DNA of 44,945 nucleotides from Pseudomonadota bacterium. Its GTDB lineage: Bacteria; Pseudomonadota; Gammaproteobacteria; Burkholderiales; Burkholderiaceae_C. The notes under the pieces were generated by a model. It was not told the DNA's origin, did no database searches, and saw only the letters and a list, made by a program, of their open reading frames with translations. A program made the translations under genes and the position numbers. The DNA lies in NCBI GenBank assembly GCA_963204815.1, contig CAUJHQ010000075.1, positions 1 through 44,945 of the forward strand. Reading direction: 5' to 3'. Below are positions 37,922 through 44,945 of the stretch, one piece after another (positions within the stretch are counted from its first letter, which is position 1; each line of letters begins with the position of its first letter).

Positions 37922-40219
37922 ATGCCCACGCCCGAACGCCTGGGCAAGTACCTGGTCCGCGGCCGGCTCGGCGCCGGCGCGATGGGGGTTGTCTACGAGG
38001 GCTTCGACCCGCTGATCGAGCGCAGCGTCGCGCTCAAGGTCATCCGCCAGGGCGACCTCGATCCCGCCCAGGCCACCGAACTGCGCGCCCGCCTGAAACG
38101 CGAGGCGCAGGCCGCCGGGCGGCTGTCGCACCCCGGCATCGTGGCCGTCTACGAGTACGGCGAGGGCGCGGCCGGCGAGGGCCCCTTCATCGCGATGGAG
38201 ATGGTGCGCGGCCGCGAGCTGAAGGACCTGCTCGACGCCGGCCGCCGCTTCACGCCGGCCGAGGCGGCGCGCCTGATGCGCGGCGTGCTGGCGGCGCTGC
38301 AGCACGCGCACGCGCACGGCGTGGTGCACCGCGACATCAAGCCGAGCAACGTCTTCCTGACCGCCGACGGCACCGTGAAGGTCGCCGACTTCGGCGTCGC
38401 GCGCATCGAGAGTTCCGACCTCACGCAGACCGGCACCGTGATCGGCACGCCGAGCTACATGTCGCCCGAGCAGCTGATGGGGTTGCCGATCGACGGCCGC
38501 TCCGACCTGTTCTCGTGCGGCGTGCTGCTGTACCAGCTGCTCACCGGCGAGAAGCCGTTCACCGGCTCGATCACGACCGTGATGCACAAGGTGCTGCACG
38601 AGGAGCCGGCGCCGCCCTCGGCGCGCGACGGCCAGCTCGTACCGCTGTGGGACGGCGTGGTGCAGCGTGCGCTGGCGAAGAAGCCCGAGGACCGCTTCGC
38701 GAGTGCCGACGCGTTCTCGGAGGCGATCGCGCACGCGCTGGCCGGCATGCCGCGCGAGCTGGACACGACGGTGATCCTGCCGCCACCGCCACCGCCACCG
38801 AAACCGCCACCCGCACCGCAGCCGCCGCCGCCGCCGGCCCCGACCGCCCTCGCGGCGCCCGCCCCGGCCGGCCGCCCGTGGGCCGCGCTCGCGGCGGTCG
38901 CGGCGCTGGCCGCGGCCGCTGGCGGTGGTGCTTGGTGGTGGAGCAGCCGCGACCGCACCCCGCCCGTCCCCGCCGTGACGGCGGCCGCGCCGCGCCCGAC
39001 GCCGGTGACCCCCGCACCCCCGCCGCCCGCGCCGGCGGTGGCCGAAACGCCCGCCCCGCCCCCCACGCCCACGCCGGCACCCGCGCCGACACCGACACCG
39101 ACACCGACACCGCCACCGACACCGACGCCCGCGCCCACCCCCGCACCGAAGGCCGCCACGACCGCGGCGCCGGCCGCGCCGCCGAAGCCCTTGCCCGCCG
39201 CCACCACGCCCGCGCCGACCCCGGCCCCGACCTCGGCCCCGGTGGCCACACCGCCCGCCCCCGACCCGTGGCAGGTGCAGCGCGACCGCGTCGAAGCCGC
39301 CCGTGGCGCGCAGTCGCTCGGCGAATCGCTGCGCGTGCTGCTCGACGTGGGCAACGGCGAGGGCCGCCGCCTGCTCGCCGAGCTGGACCAACTCGTCGCC
39401 AGCCTGCCGCCGCACAGCGCGTTCGCGGTCGGCGTGCGCGACGGCCAGATGCGCTGGCGCTTCCAGTGGGCGCTGCCCGACACCGCCAGCGCCGCGCGCA
39501 CCGCGCTGCAGCGCTGCAACGACGACGGCCGTGGCGCCTGCCGGGTCGTCCACCAGGACGGCCAGTTCCGCAAGGCCGACTTCCTGGACAGCGTGCGAGC
39601 GCTCGGCGCGAAGGACGTGCCGACGGTGCGCGCCGCCACGCTGCGCACGCTGTCGGCCAACCTCGCCACCTGGCGCGAGCGCGTCGCGGTGCCGACGCCG
39701 GCAGCGGGCGCCACGCCGAGCCCCCCAGCGCCGCCGGCCCCGCTGGCCGCCGCGCCCGCGCCGACACCCACGGCCCCGGCACGCGCCGCGGACAGCCCCG
39801 CCGTCGACTGGGCGAAGGCGCAGGCCGAACTGCGCGCGTCGCCCGGCCCGCGCTCGCTCGGCGCCGCGCTGACGACGCTGCTGGGCGCGCAGAGCGAAGC
39901 CGAGCTCGACGTCATCCGGCGCTACGAAGCGGCCTTCAAGCGCCTGCGCTGGAGCGCCGCGCTCGCCATGGGCGAGCGCAACGGCGTCATCGTCTACGGC
40001 TACGCGCACGGCGAGTCGCGCGAGTCGTATGCGCGCGAGCGCGCGCTCACCGTCTGCGGCGGCATCGCGAACACGCCGTGCCAGGTCGTGTTCGCCAACG
40101 GCGACGTCCGCAACGCCGAACTCGCCACGCTGGCGCAGCAGCTCAGCAGCCGGCCGCAGGCCGCGGTGCGCCGCGCCTTCATCGAGTCCGCCAACCGAAC
40201 CCTGGCCCGGGGCCTCTGA
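37922..40219 (+). CDS. Transmembrane Ser/Thr protein kinase with duplicated Cys-paired outer domain
   Basis: A 765-aa Hanks-type kinase. The kinase domain (residues ~9-280) has the glycine loop GAGAMGVVYEG, catalytic Lys39 (VALKVI), HRDIKPSN (Asp138) and DFG (156-158), so it should be active. A poly-Pro segment, one membrane helix (near residues 317-340, ending WWW) and a second Pro/Thr/Ala-rich linker follow. The outer part holds two copies of a ~120-residue unit (about 445-570 and 630-765). Each has SLG.(S/A)L..LL early, then SA.A.G.R.G, one Cys pair (RCNDDGRGAC; VCGGIANTPC) and a QF/VFANG-like strand (VVHQDGQFRKADF; VVFANGDVRNAEL). The Cys-paired part resembles DUF4189-type domains. It is followed directly by an M14 peptidase gene. 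Confidence 0.92.
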   Translation: MPTPERLGKYLVRGRLGAGAMGVVYEGFDPLIERSVALKVIRQGDLDPAQATELRARLKREAQAAGRLSHPGIVAVYEYGEGAAGEGPFIAMEMVRGRELKDLLDAGRRFTPAEAARLMRGVLAALQHAHAHGVVHRDIKPSNVFLTADGTVKVADFGVARIESSDLTQTGTVIGTPSYMSPEQLMGLPIDGRSDLFSCGVLLYQLLTGEKPFTGSITTVMHKVLHEEPAPPSARDGQLVPLWDGVVQRALAKKPEDRFASADAFSEAIAHALAGMPRELDTTVILPPPPPPPKPPPAPQPPPPPAPTALAAPAPAGRPWAALAAVAALAAAAGGGAWWWSSRDRTPPVPAVTAAAPRPTPVTPAPPPPAPAVAETPAPPPTPTPAPAPTPTPTPTPPPTPTPAPTPAPKAATTAAPAAPPKPLPAATTPAPTPAPTSAPVATPPAPDPWQVQRDRVEAARGAQSLGESLRVLLDVGNGEGRRLLAELDQLVASLPPHSAFAVGVRDGQMRWRFQWALPDTASAARTALQRCNDDGRGACRVVHQDGQFRKADFLDSVRALGAKDVPTVRAATLRTLSANLATWRERVAVPTPAAGATPSPPAPPAPLAAAPAPTPTAPARAADSPAVDWAKAQAELRASPGPRSLGAALTTLLGAQSEAELDVIRRYEAAFKRLRWSAALAMGERNGVIVYGYAHGESRESYARERALTVCGGIANTPCQVVFANGDVRNAELATLAQQLSSRPQAAVRRAFIESANRTLARGL
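39086..39127 (+). repeat. CCGACA hexanucleotide repeat in the kinase linker
   Basis: Seven units: four perfect CCGACA, then CCGCCA, CCGACA and CCGACG. They are in frame, coding Pro-Thr pairs (residues ~389-402). Slippage in steps of six bases would change linker length without a frameshift. Confidence 0.85.
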
Positions 40220-41305
40220 ATGACCGACACCACACGCTTCTTCGCCCAGACCTATGCCGAGGCGCGCACGCGCTTCCTGCAGCACGCCGCCGACGCCGGC
40301 CTCGACGTGCGCTCGCACGCGCACCCGCTGCTCGGCCGCGACCACGAACCGCTGGCGATGGACGTCGTGCGCGACGGCCCCGCCGACGCCCGCGCCGTGC
40401 TGCTGGTGTCGAGCGCCTGCCACGGCGTCGAGGGCTTCTGCGGGTCCGGCGTGCAGAACGCGATCCTCGCCAACGGCGCGCTGCGCGCCGAGGCGCGCCG
40501 CCGCGGCGTCGCGCTGCTGCTGGTGCATGCGCTGAACCCCTGGGGCTTCTCCTGGTGGCGCCGCACCACGCACGAGAACGTCGACCTCAACCGCAACTGG
40601 CACGACTTCCACGCGCCGCTGCCGCGCAACGAGGGCTACGACGCCATCGCGCACTGGGTGGTGCCGGCGACCTGGCCGCCGGAGCCCGAGAACGAGGCCG
40701 CACTCGCCGCCTATGCCGCCCGGCACGGCGCGCGTGCGCTGCAGGCCGCCATCTCGGCCGGCCAGCACGAACACCCGCAAGGCCTGTTCTACGGCGGCCA
40801 GGGGCCGACCTGGAGCCAGCAGACGCTGCGCCAGGTGCTGCAGGACCACGGCCGGCGCTGCGCGCGCCTGGGCTGGATCGACCTGCACACCGGGCTCGGC
40901 CCGTCGGGCCACGGCGAACGCATCTTCGCCTGCCGCGACGAGGCCGCCGCGCTGGCGCGCGCGCGCGCCTGGTGGGGCGGCAACGTGACCTCGGTCTACG
41001 ACGGCTCGTCGACCTCGTCGAAGCTCTCCGGGATGATGTTCGAAGGCGCCTACCAGGAGTGCGCGCAGGCCGAGTACACCGGCATCGCGCTCGAATACGG
41101 CACGCTGCCCTTCGAGCAGGTGACGCTGGCGCTGCGCGCCGACCAGTGGCTGGAGAACCACCCCGAGGCCGGCGCCGCGCAGCGCGAAGGCATCAAGCGC
41201 CAGATGCGCGACGCCTTCTACACCGACACGCCAGCCTGGAAGGCGCAGATCGTCGAGCAGGGCCTGGAGGCCACGCAACAGGCCCTGGCAGGCCTCTCGG
41301 CGTGA
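40220..41305 (+). CDS. M14-family metallopeptidase (DUF2817)
   Basis: A 361-aa zinc carboxypeptidase-like protein of the DUF2817 branch. Zinc and active-site motifs are SSACHGVEGFCGS (His and Glu), ENVDLNRNW and GWIDLHTGLGPSGHGE, with LEYGT toward the C-terminus carrying the likely catalytic Glu. No signal peptide is present. The ATG directly follows the kinase stop (TGAATG), so the two are probably co-translated. The substrate is unknown. Confidence 0.9.
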   Translation: MTDTTRFFAQTYAEARTRFLQHAADAGLDVRSHAHPLLGRDHEPLAMDVVRDGPADARAVLLVSSACHGVEGFCGSGVQNAILANGALRAEARRRGVALLLVHALNPWGFSWWRRTTHENVDLNRNWHDFHAPLPRNEGYDAIAHWVVPATWPPEPENEAALAAYAARHGARALQAAISAGQHEHPQGLFYGGQGPTWSQQTLRQVLQDHGRRCARLGWIDLHTGLGPSGHGERIFACRDEAAALARARAWWGGNVTSVYDGSSTSSKLSGMMFEGAYQECAQAEYTGIALEYGTLPFEQVTLALRADQWLENHPEAGAAQREGIKRQMRDAFYTDTPAWKAQIVEQGLEATQQALAGLSA

Positions 41306-41400
41306 TGTCCTGATCCGTCCGCAGCCGGTCCGGCGGCGGGGCTGACCGGCGGGCGCGGCGCGGCGACGATGGCGGCTCCTCCACTCCACCGGACCGCGCC

Positions 41401-41955
41401 ATGAACACCGCCCTGCTGCTGATCGACGTGCAACAGTCCTTCAAGCACCGCCCCTACTGGTCCGAGGCCGACGTGCCGGCCTTCCTGGCACGCTGCAACG
41501 CGCTCGTCGCCGGCGCCGCCGCGGCCGGCGTGCCGGTGGTGCAGGTCTTCCACACAGACGCCGGCCCGGCGAGCGAGCCGTTCTCGCCCGCCAGTGGCCT
41601 GATCCGTCCGCTCGACGGCCTGGCGCCGTACGATCCGGCGGTGACGATCCACAAGCACCGCCACAGCGCGCTCGCCGGCACCGAACTGTCGATCTGGCTG
41701 CGCGAGCGCGGCATCCGCCGGCTCATCGTCGCCGGCATCCGCACCGAGCAGTGCTGCGAGACGACCACCCGCCACGCCAGCGACGAAGGCTTCGAGGTCG
41801 ACTACGTCACCGAAGCCACGCTCACCTTCGACATGCGCACGCCCGCCGGCACCGTGCTCACGGCGGCGCAGATCCAGGAGCGCACCGCCACCGTGCTGGC
41901 CGGCCGCTTCGCGACGCTGTGCACGGTCGAAGAGGCGCTGGCGCGCGCCGCGTGA
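41401..41955 (+). CDS. Isochorismatase-family cysteine hydrolase
   Basis: A 184-aa hydrolase. The Asp/Lys/Cys triad appears as Asp9 in LLIDVQQSF, the Lys of TIHKHRHSAL and Cys118 in EQCCETTTR. Nicotinamidase, isochorismatase and other amidases share this fold, so the substrate is not predictable. It is followed 7 nt later by a GlxA-type regulator, a frequent pairing. Confidence 0.92.
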   Translation: MNTALLLIDVQQSFKHRPYWSEADVPAFLARCNALVAGAAAAGVPVVQVFHTDAGPASEPFSPASGLIRPLDGLAPYDPAVTIHKHRHSALAGTELSIWLRERGIRRLIVAGIRTEQCCETTTRHASDEGFEVDYVTEATLTFDMRTPAGTVLTAAQIQERTATVLAGRFATLCTVEEALARAA

Positions 41956-41962
41956 TCCCGGC

Positions 41963-42940
41963 ATGAAGGACATCGCCTTCGTCGTGCTGCCGGGCACGCT
42001 GCTGCTCGACCTGGCCGGCCCGGCGGAGGCCTTCCGCCTCGCCAACCAGCGCCTCGTGCAGCGCGGCGCACCGCCCGCCTACCGGCTGCGCTACCTGGGG
42101 CCGCAGGCCGGCAGCGACACCTCGGTCGGCGTGGCGCTGGCCGGGCTGGAACCGCTGCCACCCACGCTGCCTGACGGGGCCACCGTCGTCCTGCTCGGCC
42201 AGCCCAGCGGCCTGGAGAGCCCGCTGCAGGCCAGGCTGACGAAGGCCTGGACCGACACCCGGCGCTGGCTTGCGCGCGTGCTCGCACCCGGCCTCGCGCG
42301 GCCCGGCGGCACGCTGCAGCTGGCCACCGTGTGCGCCGGCGCGCTGCTGGCGGCCGACGCCGGTCTGCTGGGCACGCACCGCTGCACCACGCACCACGAA
42401 AGCCTGGCCGACCTGCAGCGCCTGGCGCCGCAGGCCACCGTGCTGGCCAACCGCGTGTTCGTGATCGACGGGCCGGTCGCCAGCAGCGCCGGCATCACGG
42501 CCGGCATCGACCTCGCGCTGCACCTCGTCGCGCAGGACTGCGGCGAAGCGATCGCCGCCGCGGTCGCGCAGGTGATGGTGGTCTACCTGCGGCGCGGGCC
42601 GGACGACCCCGAGCTTTCGCCGCTGCTCGCCGGCCGCCACCACCTGCACCCGGCGGTGCACCGCGTGCAGGACGCGGTGTGCGCGCAGCCCGCCGCCGCC
42701 TGGCCGCTGGAGGCGCTGGCCGACGTGGCGCACGTGACGCCGCGCCACCTGGCGCGCCTGTTCCGCGAACACGTGGGCCGCACGCCGCGCGAGTACGTGC
42801 AGTCGGTGCGCGTGGCGCTGGCCGAGCGCGCACTCGAAAGCGGGCAGCCACTGAAGCAGGCGATCGCGGCCGCCGGCATCGGCGGCGACCGGCAGTGGCG
42901 GCGGCTGCGCCGCGCAAATGTCCTATTGACAGAACATTAG
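41963..42940 (+). CDS. GlxA-family AraC-type transcriptional regulator
   Basis: A 325-aa regulator. The N-terminal DJ-1/PfpI-like domain has the nucleophile-elbow segment TVCAGALLAADAGLL and HHESLADLQ. The C-terminal AraC helix-turn-helix pair includes LADVAHVTPRHLARLFREH and TPREYVQSVRVALAERAL. The second HTH ends early (RQWRRLRRANVLLTEH), and the last residues are coded within the dyad/promoter region of the next gene. It probably regulates the adjacent isochorismatase gene. Confidence 0.92.
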   Translation: MKDIAFVVLPGTLLLDLAGPAEAFRLANQRLVQRGAPPAYRLRYLGPQAGSDTSVGVALAGLEPLPPTLPDGATVVLLGQPSGLESPLQARLTKAWTDTRRWLARVLAPGLARPGGTLQLATVCAGALLAADAGLLGTHRCTTHHESLADLQRLAPQATVLANRVFVIDGPVASSAGITAGIDLALHLVAQDCGEAIAAAVAQVMVVYLRRGPDDPELSPLLAGRHHLHPAVHRVQDAVCAQPAAAWPLEALADVAHVTPRHLARLFREHVGRTPREYVQSVRVALAERALESGQPLKQAIAAAGIGGDRQWRRLRRANVLLTEH

Positions 42941-42944
42941 GACA
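42919..42944. promoter_or_regulatory. 26-bp dyad over a consensus -35 upstream of the GntR gene
   Basis: TGTCCTA (42919-42925) and TAGGACA (42938-42944) are perfect 7-bp inverted arms. Counting inner pairs, 9 of 13 positions are symmetric. The dyad encloses TTGACA (42926-42931), a perfect -35; TAGGGT at 42950-42955 (18-nt spacer) is a 3 of 6 -10. The GntR ATG is at 42966. This is a good candidate for an autoregulatory operator of the GntR protein. The left part lies inside the 3' end of the AraC gene. Confidence 0.55.
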
Positions 42945-42965
42945 GGGCTTAGGGTCCGGCCCCTG

Positions 42966-43745
42966 ATGAGCCCGGCCCTGCCCCTGCCGAAGTACCACCA
43001 GATCTACCTCGTGCTGCGCGAGCAGCTCGCGGAGGGCCGCTTCGCCGCGGGCCTGCCCGGCGAGGTGGCACTGGCCGGGCAGTTCGGCGTGGCGCGCATC
43101 ACGGTGCGCAAGGCGCTCGAACAGCTCGCCGCCGAAGGGCTGATCGAACGTGCCCGCGGCCGCGGCACGGTGCCGGTGGCACCGGCGCGGCCGGCGGCCG
43201 GCAGCGAGCGCATGCACCTCACCGGCCTGCTGGAGAACATCGTCTCGATGGGCCTGCGCACGAAGGTGCGCGTGCTCGCCTGCGAGGAAATGCCCGCCAC
43301 CGATGCGGTGGCGCAGGCGCTGCAGATCGCGCCCGGCACGCCGGTGCAGAAGGCGCTGCGCGTGCGCTCCACGAAGGAAGGCCCGCTGTCGCTGATCACC
43401 ACCCACGTGCCGGCGGCGCTGACGCAGGGCTTCGGCAAGCGCGAACTGGCGCAGAAGCCGATCCTGATCCTGCTCGAAGAGTCCGGCGTGCGCATCGGCC
43501 GCGCCGTGCAGACCATCAGCGCGCGCCTGGCCGACGCCACCGTGGCCAAGGAACTCGGCGTCAGCGTCGGCTCGGCGCTGCTGGCCGTGACGCGCCTCAT
43601 CTTCGACGAGGACGACCGGCCCGTGCAGTGGCTGCACGGCCTGTACCGCCCCGACCGTTACCAGTACGAGATGCAGCTGTCCCGCGTGGGCGGCATCGAC
43701 GCCAAGGTCTGGGTCAGCACCGAACTGACCGCGCAATTCCACTGA
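42966..43745 (+). CDS. GntR-family regulator (HutC/UTRA type)
   Basis: A 259-aa regulator. The N-terminal winged helix (KYHQIYLVLREQLAEG, LAGQFGVARITVRKALEQLAAEGLIER) is followed by a UTRA effector domain (LTGLLENIVSMG, PVQWLHGLYRPDRYQYEM). HutC-type UTRA domains bind small organic ligands. It is followed, after a short direct repeat, by a solute-binding protein, suggesting control of that uptake system. AGGG 11 nt before the ATG is a weak Shine-Dalgarno sequence. Confidence 0.94.
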   Translation: MSPALPLPKYHQIYLVLREQLAEGRFAAGLPGEVALAGQFGVARITVRKALEQLAAEGLIERARGRGTVPVAPARPAAGSERMHLTGLLENIVSMGLRTKVRVLACEEMPATDAVAQALQIAPGTPVQKALRVRSTKEGPLSLITTHVPAALTQGFGKRELAQKPILILLEESGVRIGRAVQTISARLADATVAKELGVSVGSALLAVTRLIFDEDDRPVQWLHGLYRPDRYQYEMQLSRVGGIDAKVWVSTELTAQFH

Positions 43746-43779
43746 ATCACCGACACGTCATCACCGACACGTCATCACC
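43746..43779 (+). repeat. 14-bp tandem direct repeat before the binding-protein gene
   Basis: ATCACCGACACGTC occurs at 43746-43759 and 43760-43773, followed by a partial ATCACC (43774-43779). It starts just after the GntR stop and ends 15 nt before the next ATG. It could be a binding site or a product of slippage. Confidence 0.85.
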
Positions 43780-43794
43780 CCCAGGAGAAGCCCC

Positions 43795-44945
43795 ATGAGC
43801 CAACGCCGCGCCTTCCTTCAGCAATCGGCCGCCGCCGCTTCGGCGCTCGCGTTTCCGCTCGTCGGCGGCGCGCAGCCGAAGGCCGTCAAGGTGGGCATCC
43901 TGCACCCGGTAACGGGCGCCATCGCGTACTCCGGCCAGCAGTGCCGCGAAGGCGCGCTGATGGCCATCGAGGACATCAACAAGACCGGCATCAAGAGCCT
44001 GGGCGGCGCCAAGATCGACGCGATGCTGGGCGACGCGCAGAGCACGCCGCAAGCCGGCAGCGCCGAGATCGAGAAGATGAACGAGGCCGGCTGCTCGGCC
44101 GTTGTCGGCGCCTTTGCGAGCGCGATCTGCCTGGCCACCACGCAGACCGCCGCCAAGTACGGCCTGCCGCACGTGGTGGACGTGGGCGTGGCCGACCAGA
44201 TCGTCGAGCGCGGCCTGAAGAACACCTTCCGCTTCGGCCCCGGCTACCGCACCTGCGCGCAGGTGGCGGTGAGCAACCTGCACGTGCTGAACACCTCCGC
44301 CGGCAAGCCGGCGAAGAGCGTGATGATCATCCACGAGGAAAGCCTGTTCGGCACCGGCACCGCCAACCTGCTGGCGCGCGAGCTGCCCGGCTACGGCTAC
44401 GAGGTGAAGGAAGTGGTGAAGCACGCGAACCCGACGCGCGACTTCAACAACATCGTGCTGCGCATGAAGGCCGTGAACCCGGACATCGTGATCCCGGCCA
44501 ACTACTACAACGAGTACGCGCTGCTGGTGCGCACCATGCAGCAGCAGAAGGTGACGCCGAAGGCGATCTACTCGGTGCTCGGCGGCGCGGCGTCGAGCTA
44601 CAAGTTCCTGAAGGAGTTCCCGGACGCGGCGAACGGCATCATCGACTGCAACCACTGGTTCAACCCGAAGGACAAGCGCGCGGCCGAACTGAAGAAGCGC
44701 GTCGAGGCCAAGGGCCTGTTCTTCAGCTACGAGGTCTTCATGACCTACACCGCGGTGCGCCTGCTGGCCGACGCGATCGACCGCGCGAAGAGCGCCGACC
44801 GCGAAGCCATCACCGCCGCGCTGGCGAGCAGCTCCTTCGCCGACCACTTCATGCCCTACGGCGCGACGAAGTTCGAGAACGGCCAGAACATGGGCGCGCA
44901 ACCGCTGATGACGCAGGTGATCAAGGGCGACATCCGCGTGATCAT
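43795..44945 (+). CDS. ABC-type urea/amide/branched-chain solute-binding protein (partial, 3' end outside window)
   Basis: 383 codons are visible, close to the usual ~400. A signal with a twin Arg (SQRRAF) is followed by KVGILHPVTGAIAYSG, GAFASAICLATTQ and HEESLFGTGTANLL. The type is that of AmiC/UrtA/LivK-like proteins. It has a good Shine-Dalgarno sequence (AGGAG). It probably begins an ABC uptake operon continuing to the right and is likely controlled by the GntR gene just upstream. Confidence 0.92.
   Translation, partial: MSQRRAFLQQSAAAASALAFPLVGGAQPKAVKVGILHPVTGAIAYSGQQCREGALMAIEDINKTGIKSLGGAKIDAMLGDAQSTPQAGSAEIEKMNEAGCSAVVGAFASAICLATTQTAAKYGLPHVVDVGVADQIVERGLKNTFRFGPGYRTCAQVAVSNLHVLNTSAGKPAKSVMIIHEESLFGTGTANLLARELPGYGYEVKEVVKHANPTRDFNNIVLRMKAVNPDIVIPANYYNEYALLVRTMQQQKVTPKAIYSVLGGAASSYKFLKEFPDAANGIIDCNHWFNPKDKRAAELKKRVEAKGLFFSYEVFMTYTAVRLLADAIDRAKSADREAITAALASSSFADHFMPYGATKFENGQNMGAQPLMTQVIKGDIRVI

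Noticed and set aside
38770..39260. Proline-rich low-complexity stretch as a possible assembly error
   Set aside because: The frame stays open through it and connects a complete kinase with an ordered C-terminal duplication, as expected for a real linker.
37832..41389. Very long minus-strand open frame opposite M20-kinase-M14
   Set aside because: It is low-complexity (Gly/Arg/Val) and antisense to three well-supported genes; the openness follows from codon bias of the real genes.

Overview
The window is very GC-rich (roughly 70 %), gene-dense DNA of a betaproteobacterium. Gene order and protein types point to Burkholderiales, probably the Rubrivivax/Leptothrix/Roseateles side; this rests on synteny and protein flavour, not on a marker gene. 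It reads as chromosome: housekeeping blocks on the left, metabolic and regulatory accessory genes on the right. I see no insertion sequence, phage gene or CRISPR array. Many junctions are 1-4 nt start/stop overlaps (ATGA, GTGA, TGATG), so several blocks look like translationally coupled operons.

1-9653: DNA repair and core cell functions. mutY (cut by the left edge), a dynamin-like GTPase and mutM lie on the minus strand. Divergent from them runs a plus-strand series: a TPR protein, lolB, ispE, tRNA-Gln(UUG), prs, rplY, a hairpin, pth and a small secreted protein.

9541-20747: a minus-strand super-operon read from right to left. It runs ABC-2 ATPase, permease, a ClpP-type peptidase, BolA, then after a 102-nt spacer murA, hisG, hisD, hisC, hisB, hisH, hisA, hisF, rsmD, coaD and a 2[4Fe-4S] ferredoxin. 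Histidine synthesis is thus joined to peptidoglycan precursor synthesis, 16S rRNA methylation and CoA synthesis. hisI, hisE and the HisG partner hisZ are not in the window. A divergent TetR regulator faces the ABC genes.

21508-28412: a helical-repeat protein, then a minus-strand operon of iorA, a Bug-type solute-binding protein, iorB and a 4-hydroxybenzoyl-CoA-type thioesterase, with a divergent LysR regulator. I infer a route taking aryl-pyruvates to aryl-acetyl-CoA and on to free acids.

28502-36460: a small secreted protein, a multi-pass membrane protein, a wax ester synthase/DGAT divergent from an acyl-CoA-binding protein, and a polyhydroxyalkanoate-system protein, together suggesting storage-lipid metabolism. 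Then come a zinc aminopeptidase lipoprotein overlapping a molybdopterin oxidoreductase, and an orphan branched-chain-type solute-binding protein.

36461-44945: a 254-nt spacer packed with perfect hairpins and a diverged tandem repeat; then an M20 amidohydrolase, a Ser/Thr kinase whose outer part carries a duplicated Cys-paired domain, an M14/DUF2817 peptidase, an isochorismatase-family hydrolase, a GlxA-type AraC regulator, a GntR/UTRA regulator with a 26-bp operator-like dyad, and a solute-binding protein cut by the right edge.

The most unusual items are the duplicated outer domain of the kinase, the hairpin array, the Bug gene inside the ior operon, the extra ClpP paralogue, the codon-usage shift in the 3' part of ispE beside tRNA-Gln, and the GntR dyad.
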